Of a stretch of 64,000 bases of DNA, positions 10,769 to 21,815 are shown piece by piece. The notes below the pieces were generated by a model that searched no databases, was not told the origin of the DNA, and saw nothing but the letters and a program-made list of their open reading frames with translations. The stretch is from contig CM035413.1 of assembly GCA_020310875.1 (NCBI GenBank), forward strand, positions 185,971,855-186,035,854, written 5' to 3'. A program made the position numbers and the translations under genes. Position 1 is the first letter of the stretch. Each line of letters starts with the position of its first letter. Source of the stretch: Ceratopteris richardii (Eukaryota; Streptophyta; Polypodiopsida; Polypodiales; Pteridaceae).

Positions 10769-12130
10769 ACCTTAACTTATTTCGTCTAATGTGCTCTCTA
10801 GCCTCTGCCTATTCTTCTTCTCTAACTCTCAACTCTTCTTCTTTTCGTGTCTTAGCAGTGTTGAGTCTCAATAACATATCCTCTATAAGAGGTTCTTGAT
10901 ATACCTTGAATGGGAACCCACTAATATAGTTTAGCAAGATGTCACCTTCGAGAGTGGCCAATTGAGCTGCACCACTAGTGGAGATTCTATTAATGATCAT
11001 TGCTCCATATCCTCGTTTCTCCAATTTGCGAGCATGTTGCTTTAGCATATAAACCAGCACTAGATCTCCTTCTTTCAATCCTTTATCCTTTATATGGGCA
11101 TCAAAGTATGCCTTTTGCCTTTTCTTTGCAGCATAAATGCCTGTTGCTGCTCATAGCCTCTTCTCACGTAAGAATTCTATATCAAAGATCTTGGAGGACA
11201 ACTCATGTCCATTCCGCTCGTGCTCTTGTGCTAACTTAAGCTGGGATTAGGAAGTCCAATGGTAGCACAACATTTTGACCAAAAACCATCTGAAATGGGG
11301 TGGCATTGAGTATTGTTTTGTAAGCAACTCGGTAAGCCCAAACAGCATGATGAAGTTGTTTGTCCCAATCAGAGCATTTATTATTTACCAATTTGGTCAA
11401 TTTATTACAAAGGATCTTATTTGTGCTCTCGGCTTGTCTGTTAGCTTGTGGATGATAGGGATCCGACTTCTTATTTATCTCCAAGAATTCTTGGAGAAGG
11501 TTTTCAATGACTTCGTTCAAGAAGTGTGTACCTCTATCACTTACTAACTCTATTGGTAACCCACATCTCGTGAACACGTTCTCAAATAATAACTTTGTCG
11601 TCATTTGAGCATCATTCTTTGTTGTGACTTTGACTTCTACCCACTTTGTAAAGTAGTCTGTGGCTACAATGATGTATTATGCATGGGAGTTTCTAGCTCG
11701 GGGGTTAATAGGACCTACAAAGTCAATACCCCACTTTGAGAATGCACATCCTCCCATCATTGGCCTCAAAGGCATCTTGTCTTTTCTAATCGGATATTGT
11801 GCATGTTGACATGTGTCACATTTCTTCACATAAGTATGTGCATCCATATGAAGAATGGGCCACCAAAGTCCTGAGAATAGAATGGTCTTAATTACTGGAT
11901 CAAGACCAAAGTGTCCACTTGCAACACCGCTATGTGCAGTTTCTAAGACTTTCAAGTAGTCAGATAAAATGCACACTCTTAAGTATCCATGTTTGCCTCT
12001 TTGGTATAGGTTGTCTCCTACTAAGGCGTAGTCTTAAGCCTCTTGTTCTAGGATTTGTTTCCTTGCTAGACTAGCCTCATCGGGTAATGTTCCCTGAGGA
12101 GGAGTGGGGTCCTAATACCCCATAGAATAG
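10769..12130 (-). pseudogene. pol: Ty3/gypsy integrase with RNase H-IN linker
   Basis: On the minus strand from 12130: a linker typical of the RNase H/IN junction (TLPDEASLARKQILEQEA); the zinc-binding HHCC region ending KKCDTCQHAQ; the catalytic core with GIDFVGPI, LVSDRGTHF and the Glu in QANRQAEST, so all three DDE residues can be seen; then the C-terminal domain (KEGDLVLVYMLKQ, GAAQLATLEG, KVYQEPL). It ends NKLR-stop near 10769. Integrase inserts the cDNA into the chromosome. Frameshifts near 11235 and several stops kill this copy. RT and RNase H are missing upstream. Confidence 0.85.
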
Positions 12131-12177
12131 AATTTATTATGTATGTTGGCCCTTTCTTTAGACATAGACGCTTGCAT

Positions 12178-13060
12178 TCACATAAGATTCTTTGTTTGCT
12201 TTCTTAGGATCTCAAGTTGTAACTCTACTAGTGAGAAAAAAGTGGATGCAACATTAGTAGAAGTTGATGCTATAGGCACATTCAAAATTGTTGGAAGAGG
12301 TGCCTCTCTAGGTGGTTGTGGAGCCATTGTCGCAGGTCTATCATATAATACGACCTCTTGTTGCCTCATTTGTGCAACTACTTCCACTACGGCCCAGTCT
12401 TCTATCAAACCAAACCTCTTACCAGACTCTTCTATCCTTCTCTCGACCTCAATTCTGTCGTTAGCACTTAGGATCTTAAGAAAGGAAATGACTAAATCAG
12501 GCTTTAGTGAATCCAAATCAGCCTATGGAAGCTGTGCATATCTTCTCAAGAATGCATTCAAAAGGTGATTGAGGGATGCAGTGGGTTTCAGGGAATCACC
12601 CCATCACAAGAGCCCTTCTCTACTGTGTTGGGAAAAATCTTTTAGGTAAAACAACTTATGAAGTTCCTTTCTGAATTCAGCCTAGGGCTTTGCTATGTGG
12701 ACTGATATAGATGCGAAGATAGATCCAGAAATTACTCGTGTGAAGTAATGTGCAAAAATTCCTTCAGGTAGCCCATAGACATGTGCTTGGTCCTCAAACA
12801 CATTTAGGTATTCAATCACATTAAGACCCATGAACTTATCTTTCTCTCTCAAAACTGCTTGTACTACTTGAGCCCCTTGTTTCTATATCACTAATTCCTT
12901 AAATACTTCCTCGATCTCTCTTCTCTAGTTTGTCCTACAACTCAGAATGATGTCCACTATGAGTGGCTCTACTATCTCTCTTAGCTCAGATTAGAGCTCA
13001 GAGAAGGAACTCAATGGGTCATGAGCCAACAGGTGGAGGTGAGTCTAACACTCTCTACCC
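12178..13060 (-). pseudogene. gag: Gypsy gag fragment
   Basis: The minus strand from about 13060 reads with stops through KFMGLNVIEYLNVFEDQA, VYGLPEGIFAHYFTRVISGS and AEFRKELHKLFY, then LNHLLNAFLRRYAQLP, and into the open frame 12516-12178 (SLKPDLVISFLKILSANDR, ERRIEESGKRFGLIEDW). The Phe-Glu-Asp-Gln-Ala and YF--V- pattern is that of a retrotransposon capsid region. It is followed by integrase linker sequence with no protease or RT between, so the element body has a deletion of several kb at about 12140-12178. Confidence 0.6.
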
Positions 13061-13460
13061 AGGCCAGAATCTGATCTAACTAACTTGTTCTTTCTCTTTC
13101 TTGACTTGAATTTTTACTTGAATATTTCACTTGAACTTGATCTTAATTTTCTCTTTGATTTATCACTTGATTCTCTCTCAATTTCCCTTTCCTTCTCTCT
13201 CTTTTATTCCCAAAAAATTCAATGTATTTTCCCCCTCTTTGTATGATATTTTTCTAATGTTTTTAATGTTTTATCTAATCTAGGAAACCGGAAAATCCCT
13301 AGTCTGAGTAGGAATAAAAAAGATACACAGGCATATGGACTAAACTAGTGCAGAACGTGGATGCTCAAGCTTAGGCAAACAAATCAAAGTTTCTGTTTTA
13401 AAGTGCATGGAACAACGCAAAAAAATCAAAGAACTTAAAATGCTAGTACCTAGAGTATCT

Positions 13461-13473
13461 GATCTAATACTAA
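13461..13473 (-). other. Degenerate primer-binding site, tRNA-Met type
   Basis: The minus strand reads TTAGTATTAGATC against the usual TTGGTATCAGAGC (3 differences). It lies between the gag leader and an LTR-like segment, the right place for a PBS. Confidence 0.4.
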
Positions 13474-13479
13474 GGTTCC

Positions 13480-14119
13480 TATTTTCTCTTCTCAAGGAGT
13501 GGGTGGCATGTCAAGGATCATCGGGCAACCGCTTTGCTTCACGTCGGGTTCAAGTGTCAGGAAAAAGGTAAGGAGGGAAGAGCGGCATGGGGTTGGATCA
13601 GGCCCCAGTGTGGGTCCTTCTCCCTGTTTGGCAAGCAGTGTTTGCACGCTTAGCACCTCACCTTGGTATGGTGATCATATCGTAGGCCCGCACCCTTAGA
13701 AGAGACAAGCAAATGTGCATATGCTCGTAAGCATCATGGATGAAAACTCGAAATACAATGCTAGGAAACAAAAATCTCCGGATCGATTTTCCAAGGAAAC
13801 AAACTAAGCTCAATGATACAATGTAAATACAACTGATGTCGACCAATAAATCTCAATAATACAATGATTTTCGCTACAGTGCGGATTGGTGGTACATTAT
13901 GTCGCTACAGTGCAAATCGACCAAATATAGAATTCCTGCTATAGTGCAAGAAGACACCCACTATCTTTGACTTCGATCTTTGTGGTCAGATCTTTGCTTT
14001 TCTTCGGTCTTTGGTCAAAGCTTTACTTCAAGTCTTCACGACAATAACTTTGCTTCTGTTTACTTCAAAAATCTACATAAAAACTTGGAGATAAGATCCA
14101 GAGAAAAGATCCACAGGGG
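13480..14119 (-). repeat. LTR-like segment upstream of the gag fragment
   Basis: On the minus strand this reads like the U3/R/U5 of a gypsy LTR, with the GC-rich end that precedes a PBS in such elements. It carries the motif GCTACAGTGC or close variants three times (13873-13955). No second copy is in the window, so its boundaries are uncertain. It does not match LTR A2 at the other side of the body, so the two ends may belong to different elements joined by deletion. Confidence 0.4.
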
Positions 14120-14124
14120 GTGGG

Positions 14125-14690
14125 TGTAGCTCACTGATGAGTAGCACCTCCTTTAATGTCAATCCGAGAAGACATTAGGATGGTATGAAGACCTCGAACA
14201 AGTGATGGCACAAGTGTGTGAGTGAGAATCACACAAACATGCACACACCTACACACACATGCGTACACACGGCAAGAACAAAGAGAGAGAGACAATGGAA
14301 TCACTTCTATTGCAAAAGATTGCTCATAAAAATTTAAATCCACAACAAGCTAGCCCCAAAAATGAGCTCTCTAGCTCTATTTATAGTTTTTGACTAGCTT
14401 TGGTCTTGTTCAGACCTAATGTCCGATCTAGTTAAAAATTAGGTCCCTAAGCTAGTTTGGAGGCTCAAACGAGCTCTGCAAATTATGAAATTTGGTAGGC
14501 AATTACTTCTAAAGCTCCTCAAGCTTGAGGACTCCTCGGCTTGCACAAAATGGAGCTGCAAAGAGGTGAAACTGTATTTACAATGGTTTTCAGTGATGAG
14601 AATCACTTTTAAAATAACGTAAGGATTGACAAAATTTGATGGGTTTCCTTAGTGCTAGATCTGCGTGTATGCCCATACTTGCTTCTTCTT
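14125..14690 (-). repeat. LTR A3 (family A), ends degraded
   Basis: The family A LTR core is clear: TATA box near 14388, CA/GT-rich stretch near 14240, and the segment beginning AGTGATGGCACAAG. The first 60-70 bp are missing at the higher-coordinate side, where family B pol begins directly, and the 3' end is altered. It could be a solo LTR remnant or the 5' LTR of the element at 5779-13060. Confidence 0.75.
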
Positions 14691-15903
14691 AGCATAGTTG
14701 GAGGCATCCACATGGACATGGAATGGCTTGTTCCAATCTCATGTAGTCAAGATTGGTGTTGAACACAATCGTCGTTTAAGCTCATTGAAAGATTTCTCAC
14801 ATTCATCAGTCCACTCAAAATTAGTCAAAACGCCGTACAAAGGCTTTGCAATGATGGCATACATGTGTATAAAATGTTGATAATAGCCACAATGCCCCAT
14901 GAAAGCTTGCACTTCCTTGACATTCTTTGGCCTAGGTAATTCTGTTATCACTCTTACTTTCTCTTCGTCAGTGGATATGCCGTTCTTTGACACTATGTGT
15001 CCTAGAATCTTACCTTGCCTGAACATGAATGGGTTCAAAGCAGACTTGATATTCTCTACATTTGTCAAAGATTTGCTTGAGTTCAAGTATATGTGTCTGT
15101 CTAATGTTGGAATGAGCACAGAGATCAACAACATAGACTTCCAAATTCTTCGTCAGGAACTCTTTAAACACATGGCACATCAGTCTCTGGAAGGTTGCAG
15201 GCGCATTGATCAGACCAAATGGCATTACACGAAAAGTGAATATGCCCCACTCTGTGGCAAAAGCCATCTTATGCTGATCTTCTGGTGCAATGGCTACTTG
15301 ATTGTAATTAGAGAACCCATCCAGGAAGTTGTACACTTCCTTGCCTGCTACCCTTTCCAATGGATGCTCAATGATAGGAAGCGGATAACTATCTCTGATA
15401 GTGGCTGTGTTAACCTTCTTCAAGTTAATGCAGACACGTAATTTGCCATTCTTTTTGGGCACCACTACAATGGGGGATACCCATTGAGTGTGCTCAATAT
15501 CGTCAATAAATCCAGCTTCAACCAAGCGATCTATCTCTTCTTTGATCTTGGTAGCATAGTTGTCATTGTATGTGTATGGCTTCTGTTTAGAGGGTTTGGC
15601 CTCTGAGGTCATGGGGATCTTGTGTGAGCATATGTCAGGGTCTACACCTTTCAAGTCCTTGTAACTCCAAGCGAATACATCTCTATATTCTCTCAGCAAG
15701 GCTATCAACTCTTGCTCTTCTTCTTCAGTGAGGTCATGTCCAATGTATGTGCATCTCTCCTCTCCTTCCTCTATGGCTACCACTATTTTCTTGGTGGTTT
15801 CTTTGTTATCATAGGCCTCTCCTGCTTGTGCATCGTGTTTTGGCATTCTTATCATGACTCTCCTGTCTTCTATTTCATACTTCTTAAAGTTTTCGGACCT
15901 CAA
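14691..15903 (-). pseudogene. pol: Ty3/gypsy family B reverse transcriptase and start of RNase H
   Basis: The minus strand shows IDRLVEAGFIDDIEHTQW, VVPKKNGKLRVCINLKKVN, the FRVMPFGLINAPATFQ motif, then, after a frameshift near 15080, the thumb and connection region (AFMGHCGYYQHFI, FEWTDECEKSFNELK). It stops just inside RNase H at a VDAS motif, next to LTR A3. The first catalytic Asp is Asn (CIN for CVD), and the FADD/YVDD box reads YVVDL, so the enzyme was inactive even apart from the frameshift. Integrase is absent, removed by truncation at about 14690. Confidence 0.9.
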
Positions 15904-16014
15904 ACAAGGATTCTTCCTCCTCTATGTGACTTCTCTCTTCTTCCTCTTCTTTACCTCACTCTTGGTGGTCACTTGTGTGGTTAACCTCACATCATTGGTA
16001 ACCTCTTCATATCT

Positions 16015-16900
16015 CTAAGGGTGAACTTCTACTTCGTAAAAATATTCCTCGTCAGATGCAAAAGGTGAGTCCATAATGATTGACTCTAGATCAGAGTCAC
16101 TTGCATCATCCTTGAATGCATTAGTGCTAGGTCCACATTCTTCAATAATTGGATCACACATAATTGGCTCTATTGTGAAGACTGAAATGTCATAGCCATC
16201 CTCATCACAGTGGGGTGTCCACTGTTCTTCATTGATGGCTACATCCATAGTTGCTAAAATTTCTGCCCAACCATGGGGTTCAAATTCTTCATCTGGAAAT
16301 ACTACAAGTGCATAGGATGGGTCTTGAATGGATCGAAGGGTTTCCATCGCACCTAACTCTCTGGCGTGTTCTCTCTTCTCTTCCTCTACTGCTACTTTGC
16401 ACATCCATAAGTGTGTGTCTTCATGCATCCATGAGGATCCTGATCCTATGGAACGCACTGACTCAGTATCATCTTTGGCTCTATGGATAGGATTCCATTG
16501 GATGGGAGGGACATCTCTATGAGAGAAATCATTGAGATTAAATTTGGTTGTAACACCTAGGTGTTGCAAATAAAAAGAATTGGTTTCCCAATCTGGTACC
16601 ATTTGCAACTGCCGCATAAATGGTCTTCCCAAAATCATCTCGTAAGCTTGATTTTTGCTAAAGTCACATATAGCAAACGTATGCTCGAACTCAACACCAC
16701 ATGTAGTGAGAGTTATTCCTTCTAGCAATCCTAAGGGTCTCTCAATGTGACCATCGGCCATTTGCAATTTCATTCTCGTTGGCCTGAGTGCTCGCTTGCC
16801 CCAATGCTTCCATAGGGAAGTGGTAGCAATTGCAACTCTTGCACCTGAGTTCAAAATTGCCTTGGTTGTATACCCCTCATGGATAACGAGAAGCTAGGTA
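16015..16900 (-). pseudogene. pol: Family B aspartic protease, active-site Asp lost
   Basis: The minus strand reads KAILNSGARVAIATTSLW, then ICDFSKNQAYEMILGRPFMR. The ILGRPF motif and the position just before RT identify a retropepsin. The catalytic D-S-G is N-S-G here (AAC codon). A long acidic tail of about 170 residues (rich in Asp/Glu) follows towards RT, common in large plant gypsy elements. Confidence 0.82.
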
Positions 16901-16914
16901 TTTCCTTCTTCACC

Positions 16915-17941
16915 TTAGCTCATGTCTCCTATCTTATCCAATGGTATTTTTGGCACTGTTCTATGAGACCCTACCTGGGAACGAGGTTTCGCTACAGCTG
17001 GCAGTTGTTTGGCTACATATTTCCACAATTCAGGCTTAACCTTGAGTAGCTCTTCTAAAGTGATGTTGCACTGCACTTTAGTATTCCTTACTACCTCCAT
17101 ATTCCTAGGTATAATTGAGTCTTCGTTTCTTATCATAACCGTGGGTGCTCTCATGCAAGTCGACTTAGCTTCCCATGGACCTGTGAAATGGGGTGGTTCT
17201 GTAAGGAGTTAGACTCAAAGTCTAACCTCTAATGAGATTGGGTACTCTCTTGCTCTCCATAAATGGAAGGAATGTCCTGTGGGAATTGACCATTCACATC
17301 ATCCACAAGTTCAATTGGAGGAGGGTCTTCACTTTCTTTAGCCCATTTCTCTTCTTGAATCTCTTGCAGGAATTCTAGAGAATACCGATTAATAGAAGAA
17401 GAGGTGTCGGGTTTAGTGAAGTTAGGCACTTCAACATCTTGGGGAGGAATGCTTATTCTATCACTTGCCCTCTCCTTAGCCTGGGAGGTGGCTCCTTTTC
17501 TAGACTTTGCAAGTAACCTCTCCAATCTATCTAATAGACCATCAAAATGCAATGGTGTTCTAGTGGAGCAAGAGCGGTTGAACAAGAAACTGGCTTCAAA
17601 CATGCCTTGTGCCAATTCTACATCTTAACACAAAGTTTTGTTCGTTCGAGCTCTAGGTCTGCTCTAGGGTAACACTTTTCATGATCGGTTACATTTGGCC
17701 CTTCCTGGATTCTGGCCGGATATTCTTTAAGCATCATGTCTAGATCCTCACGAATGGGATCGGCTAAGACTGATCCTACTCTGGGTGGTGGGTGGGTCAT
17801 GTGTGGTGGATAAGAAGGTTGGGGAATGGAAGGTGATGGATTGGGGGGAGATGGAAATGGTGGTGGTGGGGTAGTGTGAGAGTGAGTTTCAGATGTGAGT
17901 TCACTTATCTTTGCTTTTGTTTCTCTCATAGCTTTCCTCAA
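16915..17941 (-). pseudogene. Family B gag-protease linker
   Basis: Three adjoining minus-strand frames: a helical Glu/Lys start followed by a Pro/His-rich stretch (17618-17941), a Ser/Asp/Glu-rich segment (17229-17615), and ITLEELLKVKPELWKYVAK (16915-17154) just before the protease. The last motif is typical of the pre-protease region of this gypsy type. The frames are separated by stops, so this is a broken part of one gag-pol ORF. Confidence 0.65.
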
Positions 17942-17960
17942 GTTCGCTCATTTTCTGTGA

Positions 17961-20481
17961 TCATTGTCTCTTCATTCTCTCCCATCTATCTCTCCAAGCT
18001 CTTGTCCTTTTCTTGGTTATGCTCTCCATCTTGCTAACCTCAAAACATTTTTCCTGACCTAAACCTTGGTTTTGTTGTAGAGCTTGAGCTCTAGTGACCA
18101 TGTGCACTGGGGCTGTGGAAGTTACACTTCCTGTAGAGTCTATTATTAACCCAATAACATTGATAGGAGCGATTTTTGGCATGTTGATGGGGTTCCTGGG
18201 ACACTCTCGTAACAAATGCTCCTTTCCACAGTTTGGGCAAAAACCTTGAATTGTCACAGAGTGTGTTTGTGTAGGTGCCAGTAGAGGGCAATCACGAATG
18301 AGGTGATCTCCTTGACATCGAAAGCATGGCCCTCTAGGAAATGGGGGCCTTATCTGCCTAGGCTGAGAGTTGGGATTTGCGTACATGACATTCGCATAAT
18401 TCGGCTCCCAACTAGATTCACTGGGTTCTTCATAATAGTATGACTCATTATGCTCAGGTGACTGCATGTAGGAAGCCTGTGGGCTATCAATATGTGTAGA
18501 GTCAAAACTATGATCACTTGGGTCACTTTCTGATAGCACTGGTGTTATTGGGACTATGGCTCTGTTCAGATTTTCTTTTGTTGATGCATATTTCACTGGA
18601 ATCACATTGGTAAGAGTAGGGGGTTATTGTGCTAGAACTGGTTGAGGTTTTTATTGCCCTTGATAGGGTGGTTGGTATGGTTGTTGGGGCCTACCATACT
18701 GCTATGGTGCGTACTGGGTCTAGAATCTGCCTTGTTGTGGATATGGCTGAGGGTAATTTTGCCTGACAGTTTGTTTGTTATAAGAGCAGTCTTGTGCTGT
18801 GTGGCTGGTGTACCTTTGCTCTATGGTGCAGTACTGGCTATTAGGATTCACTTGGGGTTGGGCCATAATGGGACATACACTCGCCATATGGTCTCCTCTA
18901 CAAGTATAGCACTGCTTAACTGGGGCAAATCTTGGAATTTGTTTGCTAGAGACACCTAGTTTTTGAGCTACCTTCTCTGCTAGTTCCTCGATAGATATGG
19001 ATTGACCAGAAGTGAGGCTGCTAGAGCTATCTGAATCCTTGTAGATTTTTGAGAGCTCCAGCTCCTCTCCTAGATTATCCTCAATATCTATGCACATGCG
19101 TACACATTCTTCTATGGTTTTGGGGTCCTTCAGATACACATATGATCTGAGCTTGGTGCTCAACAATCCATCTAAGAACAAAGCCACTTGTTTGGCTAGT
19201 GTGGTAACTCAGGCACCGAACACCTCTCTAGGTATTCCCTAAACTGTCATCCTGCCAGTCTAACCATCTCTTGATGTGTTTGCTTGAAGCTATGAATCAA
19301 TGAGGAAGTATTATGTCATATAGCACTCTTAGAAAACTCAGTGTTGAAAGCTTGTAGAAGTTTGTCTATGCTCCTAAACTGCCTCTCATGTAGTGGTTGA
19401 AACCAAGTAAGGGTTGTGTTTCTAAGGGTTAGACCAAAAGCATTGTACTACGTGAATAGATCCTCAACTTGTTCCGCTCTCAAGACTTGCCTAAATTCTG
19501 CCACATGGTCGTAAGGGTTGCCAATGCCATCGAAGTAATTCTTCATGGACTTAACCAGCTGGGTTGGCCTCAGGGTCCTAGTGTGTTCTCTAGGCCTTGG
19601 CAAAGGAAAATCATCAGCATTTCTTTGGTTTCTTGGGGATCTAGGTCTCTCGATTTCTTCTCTATCTGTTTCCGTTCTCATCATTTCTCTTCCCAAGGGG
19701 TTGGCAAGACTTACTTCTGGTCTGTCTCTACTTCTGTCCATATGAGCTCCATGAGCTTGGGAGATCCGAGCTCCTTGATGACTGTAGGAGACATTAGATC
19801 TTGGTTGGGGAAAAATATATTCACCTTGCCAAGTGTAGGCATGTCTACCATGCTCTGTGACCACTAAGATCCTCTCTGAAGCATCATCTAAGTAGGTCAC
19901 TTTGCATGGGTTGTCGGGATCTTTGAATTCATAGATGGTAAGTGCTCCCACTTTGTTAGGCTTCTCAGGCTTATACCTCCAAAAAGCCTCATCTGTCTCT
20001 TGATTTACGAGTAAATCTATGCTCCTATTGTCTTGGGGAACCCATTCTAGAGTGATTATTCTCATCAGGACCGACTTGCCTTGAGGGGTTTTTGGCTCTT
20101 TTCCTAGGTTTCCTTACTCTATGTCACCCATGTCAGCCTCTGCGATCACATTGCTGAACTCGTCTGTCCTGTCTGGAAGGGTGGTGACCACATAAATCGT
20201 TCCTTTTTATCTAGATATGCTCCATTTTCGAACTTGACTATCGAATGTTCTAGTCCATGGGGTTGATCTGGGTTTTTAATCTGGACCACATACCTTCTCA
20301 GGCTGTCTTCATAGATACAAGCACCTAGATGATTGGTCCTGATATATTCCAATTGAGTCTTGTAAGGTCCTTCTGTCTTTTCCAGGTACGCGACTCCTGA
20401 ACTACCTACTGGTCTCTCCATTTTATAGGAAATCTCTGAATCTCTTGTTTCTAATCTTAGAGTGTATGAGTAATCACTCAA
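17961..20481 (-). pseudogene. gag: Family B gag with zinc knuckles, broken
   Basis: From the Met at 20481 the minus strand gives an unusual N-terminal domain (KFENGAYLDKKERF; TIYEFKDPDNPCKVTYLDD), then a capsid part near 19480-19560 (MKNYFDGIGNPYDHVAEFRQ) and 18720-19187 (CVRMCIDIEDNLGEELELS). Zinc knuckles follow: CYTCRGDHMASVC near 18880, then CFRCQGDHLIRDC and CPNCGKEHLLREC near 18200-18330. Gag packages the element RNA and the knuckles bind nucleic acid. Several frameshifts and stops separate the pieces. The same N-terminal and capsid domains recur at 34662-36115 on the plus strand. Confidence 0.85.
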
Positions 20482-21424
20482 TTACTGGGCCCAAGACTTA
20501 GCAATATGATTGACACTAGCTTTAGAGGACCTAAGGCTTTGTCTATCTCGGCTTGTGTTTTCCAGACATTAGGTTCATATGTCTAGGTTTTCTACCTCCT
20601 AGTCCCAAGTACAATCTCATTGCAGGTTAGTTTGTATCAATCACTTTGTTCTTTTTAGTTCATTATTGTGTTAAGCCCTTGTTTGAAATCACCTTGTCAG
20701 GAATACTTAAGTGAATTGCACACTTGATAATTGATCGATTCAATTTTACTTCTTTTCCTTAGAGTTTTCGCACTTAAGATCTGCTTAATGCTTGTACTTA
20801 GTTGATTAGTTCTCTTGGACTTGACCCGTGCCTAGCGTTGCTCTAATTACTCACCACACCTAAGTCGCACTTAGCCTAAGCTAGGAATTGACAAAAGGGG
20901 GTTGTGAGAACATCCAACCTCCAATCATTGTTGCTCCAGTAGCTACACAAGCCCAGGAAGCCTTCTCACAAGCTTGGTACTTGTCCTTGCTAGCTTGCTT
21001 TGGAAGCCTTGATTGATCACAATGTTCCTGCAAAGGTTCACAAGTTAATTTGGCCCTTTTATCACAATGAATTGATAGACACACATTAAGAAGTATAGCC
21101 CCCTTTTTGGGCAGCTCACTTTGCCCCCAAAATCCCTATGACCACCTAATCCCACCTAATGGCCAACTTAAAAATACATGTTCTAAAACTCCAACAAGCT
21201 TTCCAATGAGAACAAAATCTCATCAATTGGAGTTCATATGGTGAAGTTATGACCATTCACGCACTTAGGGGTCAAAACACGTTCTCAGGGTTCAAGAATT
21301 TATCTAAGGTTTTCTAGTTGTTTGCCCACTTGTAAGACTCTAAGGTAGTCCCAATTGGTCAAAAATCAAGGCCAAAATTACCACAATTACACCCGCAAAA
21401 AATTATGCGTAAAGCCGGTGTATC
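20482..21424 (-). other. Leader of family B copy 1
   Basis: About 940 bases between the gag start and the 18-bp array. I find no long ORF with a domain and no PBS or LTR end. By position it is the 5' untranslated leader of the element. Confidence 0.5.
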
Positions 21425-21815
21425 ATGATAGCTTAGGTCGATGTGTCGCGATAGATGGATGAATTCGCAATAGATGGGTGTGTCGCAATAGATGGGTGTG
21501 TCGCGATAGATGAGTGTGTCATGATATTTGGGTGTGTCGCGATACCTCCGTGTGTCACGATACCTCCGTGTGTCACGATACCTCCATGTGTCGCGATACC
21601 TCGGTGTGTCACGATACCTTGGTGTGATGTGATACCTCGGTGTGTCGGGATAACTAAGGTCGATGTGTCATGATAGATGGGTGTGTCATGATAGATGAGT
21701 GTGTCGTGATAGATGGGTGTGTCATGATACCTCGGTGTGTCGCGATACCTCGGTGTGTCACGAGACACACCAAGGTATCGTGACACACCGAGGTATCGCG
21801 ACACACCGAGGTCAA
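21425..21815. repeat. 18-bp tandem array with internal inversion (hairpin)
   Basis: About 20 units of an 18-bp motif related to GTGTGTCGCGATACCTCG or GTGTGTCGCGATAGATGG. At about 21765 the array turns into its own reverse complement, so that about 45-50 bases on the right pair with the units on the left with only a few mismatches around a loop of four bases (ACGA). Because the unit is 18 bp every frame is open, giving repeat proteins such as RDTPRY and CVAIDG that I regard as by-products. Confidence 0.9.

Noticed and set aside
14899..15441. 180-codon plus-strand ORF
   Set aside because: It is antisense to the clear gypsy RT on the minus strand.
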